A stretch of DNA of 64,000 nucleotides from Medicago truncatula (lineage: Eukaryota > Streptophyta > Magnoliopsida > Fabales > Fabaceae). Positions within the stretch are counted from its first letter, which is position 1; every line of letters begins with the position of its first letter. The position numbers were made by a program, and so were the translations under genes. Location: positions 1,624,501 through 1,688,500 of the forward strand of contig NC_053042.1 of NCBI RefSeq assembly GCF_003473485.1, given 5' to 3'. The notes beneath the pieces were generated by a model. The model saw only the letters and a list, made by a program, of their open reading frames with translations, was not told where the DNA came from and made no database searches. Positions 58,230 through 64,000 of this stretch are shown here, in pieces.

Positions 58230-60290
58230 TATATTGGGCTATAATTTTTATTTAGGCCCATACCTTGAGGAGGCCCAGTTTCATTGAGTGATTTGCACAC
58301 CCCAAAGTCCGACCTAACTATGAACTACTGTTTTGGAGTCCATCACAAAATCCGTGTTCACCAAATGAATGTCCCTAGCACATTGAAAGGCTAATAAAAG
58401 ACCAAGACCTTCTCCCCTTTCTACGTCAAGTAATGGTGCAATCCTTTCCATTTTGGTGAGCTGAGCGCAAACCGCCCCTCCTCATCACGAATGCAGATTC
58501 GAATATCGACTTTATTAAGTGAATGGGAAAAGGAGGCATTCACATTGCATTTATAACGACTTACACTTGTTTTATTCCATTGCACTTGTTCCCCACAACC
58601 CGTTGGACTTGCCCTTGTGTTGCGAGTAACTTGAGCATTCTGCCAGTTGGTTAACAGATGTCTTGGTTATTTTCACATTATTCCACACTTTGTTATTTCA
58701 CTCCAAAAAGTGACACCTAATATTTTCTTTTGCTTGACATATACAATTTTAAGAATAGCAAACATATTTGCAACACATGAGGTAGCAGAATGTAGTACAT
58801 GCAGAATGGTGTTACATAAACCTATACCCTGCCTGCACCTAATGCTTTTGGTACAACCTAAAAACACATTGGTTCAATCTTCATCTTTCTCTGTACAGAC
58901 ATCACATACAGTGGGACATCGTAGTCCTCTGTTTTGTAGATGCAATCTAATCATTAAGCATTTGTGATAGACTGTCCATAAGAAGTTCTTAATGTTCGAT
59001 CGGCAGGAGTTTGATTTTCCAAATAATGCTCCAATAACCTGCCACTTTATGCTGAAGAGAGGCATTGTCATTGTTAATAATGTCTTGGTATGCGCTCTAC
59101 TGGGTGCTTACCATCTTTCTCAAACCTCTAAGTATCCAAATCTTGCCGAACCGAGGACAGCAGCGGCGTGTTGTAAATTTTCCTAGTCGTGTCTTTGTCG
59201 AACATGTAGTTGATGAATCTGTATTCCAATATTGCTTGGTGTTAGGCCACAACAAATGCGATATTGTTAGTTCGTTCCACATGGTATATAATGTCGTTGA
59301 CGGAGTAATATGTTGAATCAAAATGGGGTTTTGTACAATGTCTCCAGAGTTTTGATGATAATAAGGTATAAGTGAACAATTGGATAGGCTAATATGTGTT
59401 CAAGTGTGCAGGAGCATAGAATTAAATTCATATTATCAAATCAAGTTTTGATTATGAAAGAACAAGGTTCTGAACATATATAATAGCATCTGAAGCAAGT
59501 GAGAAGCTGAAGACTTGGAACAAAGTTAGAAGAAAAATCAACCATAAGTCAACTTTTGGATCAGAAGCATCTGAAGAAGCAGAGCCTCTGAAGTCCTCAA
59601 GCATCTAAAGCCCTACCAGCATCTGAAGCCTCTAACCAATTTGTCGTCTTCTAGAGAAAGATCGCTTTCAGCCTCTGAATAGAGTGTAGCTTGTCTCTTT
59701 TTGACCACACGCATAAACAAACAAGAAATTTGAAGGACGAAGAGGATCTCGACAAGAGGAATACACTGATCAAATATGAATGTATAGATTGAAGTAATGA
59801 TTTGATGAGAACCTATCTCCCTGCTTGTAAGTGGCAACGACTACTCCATTAATTAATCTTATCCTAATTCTATCTTTTACAACAATGAAGGTAGCCTTTT
59901 TACTTCTTCAAATCATAGATGGAAATCCCAAATACTCGCATGTCCAAGAACTTGTTAAACCCGCAATGTATTTGCAATTAACTCCCGAATGTTGCTTCAC
60001 ACGTGGCTAAAATATTCATTATTGCTACCGCCTTGCTTTCACATGCTCCAGAGAAGAGGAAGAAATCATTCGCAAATAATAAATGTGACATGACTGATAC
60101 ATTTTTCAAATAAGAGTGCCATGAATGTCGCCTCGACCTTATGCATCATGAATCAAGGCGGACAATCCCTTCGCACAAAGGATGAATATATAGGGTGAAA
60201 TCGGGTCACCCGGGTGAAGCCCTCTACCGGGAATGATAGGTTCCACTAGTGTTCCATTCACCATCTTTGTAAACAGTGATTATTTTCAAT
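58230..60290 (-). pseudogene. Degenerate LINE ORF2 (RT, zf-RVT, RNase H), interrupted by a copia LTR
   Basis: Minus strand, 5' to 3'. Reverse transcriptase core: VNGTLVEPIIPGRGLHPGDP and SPYIFILCAKGLSALIHDA at about 60160-60270, then SHLLFANDFFLFSGAC at about 60048-60095, where the catalytic FADD-type motif reads FAND. zf-RVT block: IKNFLWTVYHKCLMIRLHLQ, then CPTVCDVC, at about 58880-58990. RNase H-like block: RYKCNVNASFSHSLNKVDIR, then RDEEGRFALS, and FVMDSKTVV at 58310-58560. Stops and frameshifts separate the blocks. A dead, old insertion. Confidence 0.8.
59310..59800 (+). mobile_element. Ty1/copia (SIRE-like) LTR fragment inside the LINE relic
   Basis: It begins TGTTGAATCAAAATGGGG, then AGTTTTGATGATAATAAGG, TGTTCAAGTGTGCAGGAGCA and many CATCTGAAG / CTCTGAAG words. 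It aligns with 34695-35130. It separates the RT part of the LINE (right) from the zf-RVT and RNase H parts (left), so it inserted into the LINE. The 3' end is not clear. Confidence 0.65.
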
Positions 60291-61340
60291 ACATATTGAG
60301 TGCTAGTATACACTTTCACAATAAGTAAATAAAGAGCAAGTAGAGTGTCGATTCCGTTAAGATTGAAGTGGTTAAGTTCTGTGTATTTCCAAATGCTAAG
60401 TTTAGTTATTCAAAATCCAAAATGACAAATAACAAAGATAAGAATTTAAGGCTTTAAATAAACTAAAGTAAAACACAGAAGTAAATAATTATTTGCACAA
60501 TTAGCGTGCCACTTCAACGTTTTAAACCCGTCAAATGACATCATTAGGGTTCATTTCCAAAGAATTTTTATATTGCAGAGTTGGATTTCCAAAGTTTTTT
60601 TTACAATAGGTAAACCGAAATTCGCTCATATTGCAAGGCGATAAACAATAATTAACCCTAAAAAACTATATTGACATATAATGCAGTTCACATTTGTAAA
60701 AAACTGAAGAAGATATATAGGAAAGATGGCTAGACTGTGGAGAAGAGGATGAAAGGGAGATGTGCTGCTTAGTGCGTGAAGAACAAGATGAAAGGGGGAA
60801 TAACATGAAATTGAGAGTAAATTAAAATATATAATGAGTAACTTGGTATTCAAGGCTTGTGTGATATGTGTTTTGATTGAGTGTGTGGTGGAATTCGACG
60901 GATTGGTGGGATGAGGAGGTAGAAAATTTCTTATCGTTCAACTCTATTGTGAAAGGGAGCAAAATGAATAAGGTATCGCATTTATTTTTGTTATCAACAT
61001 ATTGGTATTTAGTTAAAAAACATTGCATGCAGAGAAAATGTAGAGAAGGGAAAAAATCAAATTTAATATCAAGAGAACAATGAAAAACAAAAATAGAAAA
61101 TGAAATAAGATTGAAAACCTCAATCCAAATATATGATCATATCATATATATTTTTTCCATTAAACCGTCACGAATACTAAAACAAACTAGACTTTGATGT
61201 AATTGACAAATAGTTTCAATAACAACAAGCCCTAGCTTGTGCTTTTTTTTATTTTTTTATTTAAAGGATCCACCTTCCTCTTCGTGTATTATTACAATTA
61301 AAATGCATAGACTATTAAACATTGTGTTTTCTGCATCACT
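60291..61340. other. Spacer between FLA copies 4 and 5
   Basis: 60690-60900 (GGCTAGACTGTGGAGAAGAG, TATTCAAGGCTTGTGTGATA) is paralogous to 43860-44020 and 52285-52420, placing copy 5 in the same repeat system. The 3' flank of copy 5 lacks a ~25-bp TTTCATGTTTCAAAAAACCT segment present in copies 1-4. Confidence 0.55.
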
Positions 61341-62147
61341 CTACATAACGACCAAGAGAGAAGCGAAGCACATCATTGCTCCAACCAAACCTACAACAGT
61401 CCTTGAAGAGCTACTAGGAGGTGGAGCATCGGCAGCAGCCCCACCTGGGCCTGCAGCTTCGGCTGTTGGGGCTTCAGCGGGAGCATTGGTGGCGGGCTCT
61501 TTAGAAGGTGAAGGAGCAGTCGCGGACTCTGAAGGAGTCTCAGCTGTGGGAGCATCAGCTTTAGCAGCCGAAGGAGAGCTTGCATTCTTTGCCGCAGTTG
61601 GAGCGCTTGCAGTAGATACTGAATCAACTCCAGGGAAGATGATAGGTTTGGCAACTTGGAGAATGGAAATGTTGTAAGGCTGTTTGACAACGGTTTTCAC
61701 AAGGGCAACGTCGATTGGAGCACCACTCACAGCAGATCCAAAGTCCATCTCACCCTCACCAATGAGTTTAACCTTAAGGAACCCTTGTTGGTTCTTGGCT
61801 TGGCCTGAGGCTTGGAAAAGGGTGGTCAAGAGTATGCCACTGCCCACAGCTTCACTGAGCTTCTTCTCATCGAAATAGTCGAGGACCACGTGGGTGCTCA
61901 TGATAGCCTTGATAGCTTGTGGAGATTTCCCGGATATGGCAGACATGGCGCCGTCACTGACGGCGAGGACGGTGATGGTATTGCGACTGTTGATTTGGTC
62001 AACAAGCTTGGTTTCGGTCAGTTGTTTGTTGAAGGCGGCAAAATCAGGATTCTGACCTAGCAATTTTGTGATGTCAAGTGCATGAATGGAAGAAGAAACT
62101 GCAAGGAAAAGAGCCAAGCAAAGAAGAGAAGAGCTTTTGAAACCCAT
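61341..62147 (-). CDS. Fasciclin-like arabinogalactan protein, array copy 5 (divergent)
   Basis: Single exon, 268 aa. Signal peptide 1-23 (SIHA), FAS1 domain about 24-173 with NTITVLAVSDGAM at 56-68, THVVLDYFD at 85-93 and YNISILQVAKPIIFPG at 158-173, then an AGP module about 178-244 and GPI-type tail about 249-268. Compared with copies 1-4 it is shorter in the AGP region and has many FAS1 substitutions. It lacks the sequons at N44 and N127, keeping N159 (NIS) and N188 (NAS). The TVLA form of H1 is closer to the FAS1 consensus than the TVFALDN of copies 1-4, suggesting this copy keeps the older state. ATG 62147; there is no ATG in the short upstream extension. Confidence 0.92.
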   Translation of the reverse strand: MGFKSSSLLCLALFLAVSSSIHALDITKLLGQNPDFAAFNKQLTETKLVDQINSRNTITVLAVSDGAMSAISGKSPQAIKAIMSTHVVLDYFDEKKLSEAVGSGILLTTLFQASGQAKNQQGFLKVKLIGEGEMDFGSAVSGAPIDVALVKTVVKQPYNISILQVAKPIIFPGVDSVSTASAPTAAKNASSPSAAKADAPTAETPSESATAPSPSKEPATNAPAEAPTAEAAGPGGAAADAPPPSSSSRTVVGLVGAMMCFASLLVVM

Positions 62148-62323
62148 CTTTTCACACAAGCTTAATTAAAGTTGTGTTTAGTTTCTTTTTCTTTCGGATG
62201 TTATGTCCGAAACCAAGCTTGATGAATGATGATTGAGAGGATTGTGAGGGTGTTTATATATGTGACCTGCTATGCTTAATTAAGGTTTAGTTATTTTGAG
62301 GTTTGTGTTTGAAATCCAAATTT

Positions 62324-62377
62324 GTCATGGTGACTTGTGAACCTCTCATTAGAACGAGTTTGAATGGTTTGCATAAT
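62324..62377 (-). promoter_or_regulatory. Degenerate upstream module of FLA copy 5
   Basis: TTTGTCATGGTGACTTGTGA with ACCTCTC and GAGTTTGAATGGTTT survive; the TCTATGCARCTATTTTA middle is replaced or lost. It lies about 180-230 bp upstream of the ATG, with the TATA box between. Confidence 0.55.
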
Positions 62378-64000
62378 GAAACAAGGGAAGGATAAGAAAA
62401 TTAATGTGTATTTTTAGGGTGATCATGATTGGTGTTAATTAACGCAACAAATGTATGGTTTTCCAAAATTATTATTAGAAGTTTTTTGCTATATTTGCAT
62501 TGAATCATGAAGGCCATACAATTCTCCAGTGGCTATTAATGGTAAAATTGTTTTGCGAATCTAATCTCTCCGGTGGCTATTAATCAGGTTTGGATGGAAG
62601 AGGTCCCAACCTCGATCCAGACCCAAGTGTATCTAATAAAATGGTTAAAGTATAAATTCTTCTAATAAAATGTTTTTTTTTTTTTTTTATGGAAGTAAGT
62701 TAGCAATCTTATATATATTGACAATTTGTAGCTCTCCGCAAGTATAAATCTTTGTTAAATAAGTTATTAAATCGATGTGTAAATGTGTGTGATGTGTGTG
62801 CCAGCACATTTATTTAAAAAAAAATGTAATTATCATCATTAAAAATTGAACATCAAATGGGTTTCGGCCCTCTTTATAATAAAAATAAATAAATAATCGA
62901 ATGCCAACCATTTATAATTGAAAATATTTTGAAAATATCATTTTTTGATTTTAACCCTTTGATAATAATCCGAAATTTAATCGAAAGATAAATAAACGAA
63001 AGTAGCAGGAATATTTTCAGGAACATTCATAGTAGAATCTCTTCTCTGGCCTTTATCAAGTAATGTGCAATGACTTGTGGTTGTCTTCCGTAATGATTAT
63101 AGAAAAATATGACGGCGGCGGCTTGGATGAAAATTTGGAGGATTAGGAATCTTAACGAATTGATGATACAATTGTAAAGTAAAATAACATTTTTAATGTT
63201 TTTAAAACTATATTGTTAATTTTACATGAAAAAACAAATTAATATATTTGAAGTATTAAATAAAGTTAAATGATCAATGTTGCACAGTATTGCCTTGTTT
63301 CTTTTGTGAGTTCAGTCTAACATTTTTTCATTTCGTTTACGCCTATTTTTATATATTTGGGAGGGAAGAGAAAACCCTTACAAATTACCGCTCTTTTGCA
63401 AGCAAGAATGGGTTCCGCATGTTCAATTTTGTTCGTATTGAATTTTGGATGTGAGAGAATGCTCGTTCAAAAATACAACTAGATGAATTAAAAGATATAG
63501 AGATTAAAAACACGAACCCTTCATGTTTTTCAATGTGAGAGAATCAATTGGATAATGAGATAGTTCGGAGGATTAACCACTTCAGATCAAAAGCAACTAT
63601 ACAAGTGTGACAGATCTATAAAGTGTTTGATCTTCATCTTTTTAAACAATGTATGATTTCTAACTCACACTTGTCACAACAATCTCTGTGGTCAAGTATG
63701 AGTCCATCAATTCATCATGTTCGCCTCTCAAACAAAAGTTCTTTCATCCGTACACCACTTGCTTGCACAGTTGTTGTAGTTTCTCTCAACAAGACATGCC
63801 GCCTGAACAACTTGCCAAGAAAACTTTCAATACAAGGAGCTTGATCAAACACTTTGTTGAACCACGTCATTGATATCACGGGTGGATGGTGAGAATAGTC
63901 TAGGGAATCAACCACATAAGTGATGATGACTCCGCACTATAACCCAAAATCTTAAAGTAGTAGGTTTATGGGTCTCTCGCTTATAATTTCTTATTTTTAA
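62378..64000. other. Right-hand spacer
   Basis: No gene is recognised. 63540-63960 has moderate base composition and a 66-codon minus frame (63715-63915) containing ISMTWFNKVFDQAPCIESFL that could be a decayed exon or retroelement piece; I cannot assign it. Confidence 0.4.

Noticed and set aside
63715-63915. 66-codon minus frame near the right edge
   Set aside because: Composition is plausible, but I cannot match it to a family and see no splice context. Left as undetermined spacer.

Overview
The window is plant nuclear DNA. It has GT-AG introns, long AT-rich spacers, dense transposon debris, and single-exon genes of plant-specific families. The repeat families and the flavour of the genes suggest a papilionoid legume, probably Medicago or a close relative. 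That assignment is inference from memory of family styles, not a database match.

Layout. At 0.45-4.2 kb on + is a ten-exon gene for the 32-kDa subunit of replication protein A (RPA2). It has E2F-type sites upstream and one non-canonical GC-AG intron. At 9.33-9.66 kb on - is a single-exon FPF1 (flowering-promoting factor 1) family gene. From 9.8 to 30.9 kb I recognise no intact host gene. That stretch holds Ty3/gypsy fragments (Athila/Tat-like gag and LTR pieces), a LINE 3' end, three tRNA-derived SINEs of one family plus a fourth of another type, several Stowaway-like and other MITEs, and a 1.4-kb TIR element with a GC-rich interior.

From 30.9 to 62.4 kb is the main feature: five fasciclin-like arabinogalactan protein (FLA) genes in direct tandem, all on -, at about 31.4, 39.6, 46.6, 53.6 and 61.7 kb (spacing about 7-8 kb). 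Copies 1-4 are nearly identical; copy 5 is clearly older. Each repeat unit carries the same TATA region, a conserved upstream module (two copies in units 1, 3 and 4; one in unit 2; a degenerate one in unit 5) and a conserved 3' flank. Because the spacers are themselves duplicated, unoccupied paralogous sites date several insertions to after the duplications: a hAT-like MITE, a TIR element with palindromic tandem repeats, a solo gypsy LTR and a MULE-like element. One spacer also holds an inverted patch of FLA promoter DNA between 17-bp direct repeats, and an L1-type LINE with a large internal deletion.

Functional reading. RPA2 is a housekeeping replication and repair gene. FPF1 acts in flowering and growth. 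The FLA cluster encodes secreted, probably GPI-anchored cell-surface glycoproteins of the single-FAS1 FLA3/5/14 type, which in Arabidopsis are mostly pollen-associated. The genes do not form a pathway. I saw no convincing tRNA, rRNA, CRISPR or prokaryotic feature, and no clearly unprecedented biological system. The most original material is the promoter and spacer evolution of the FLA array.
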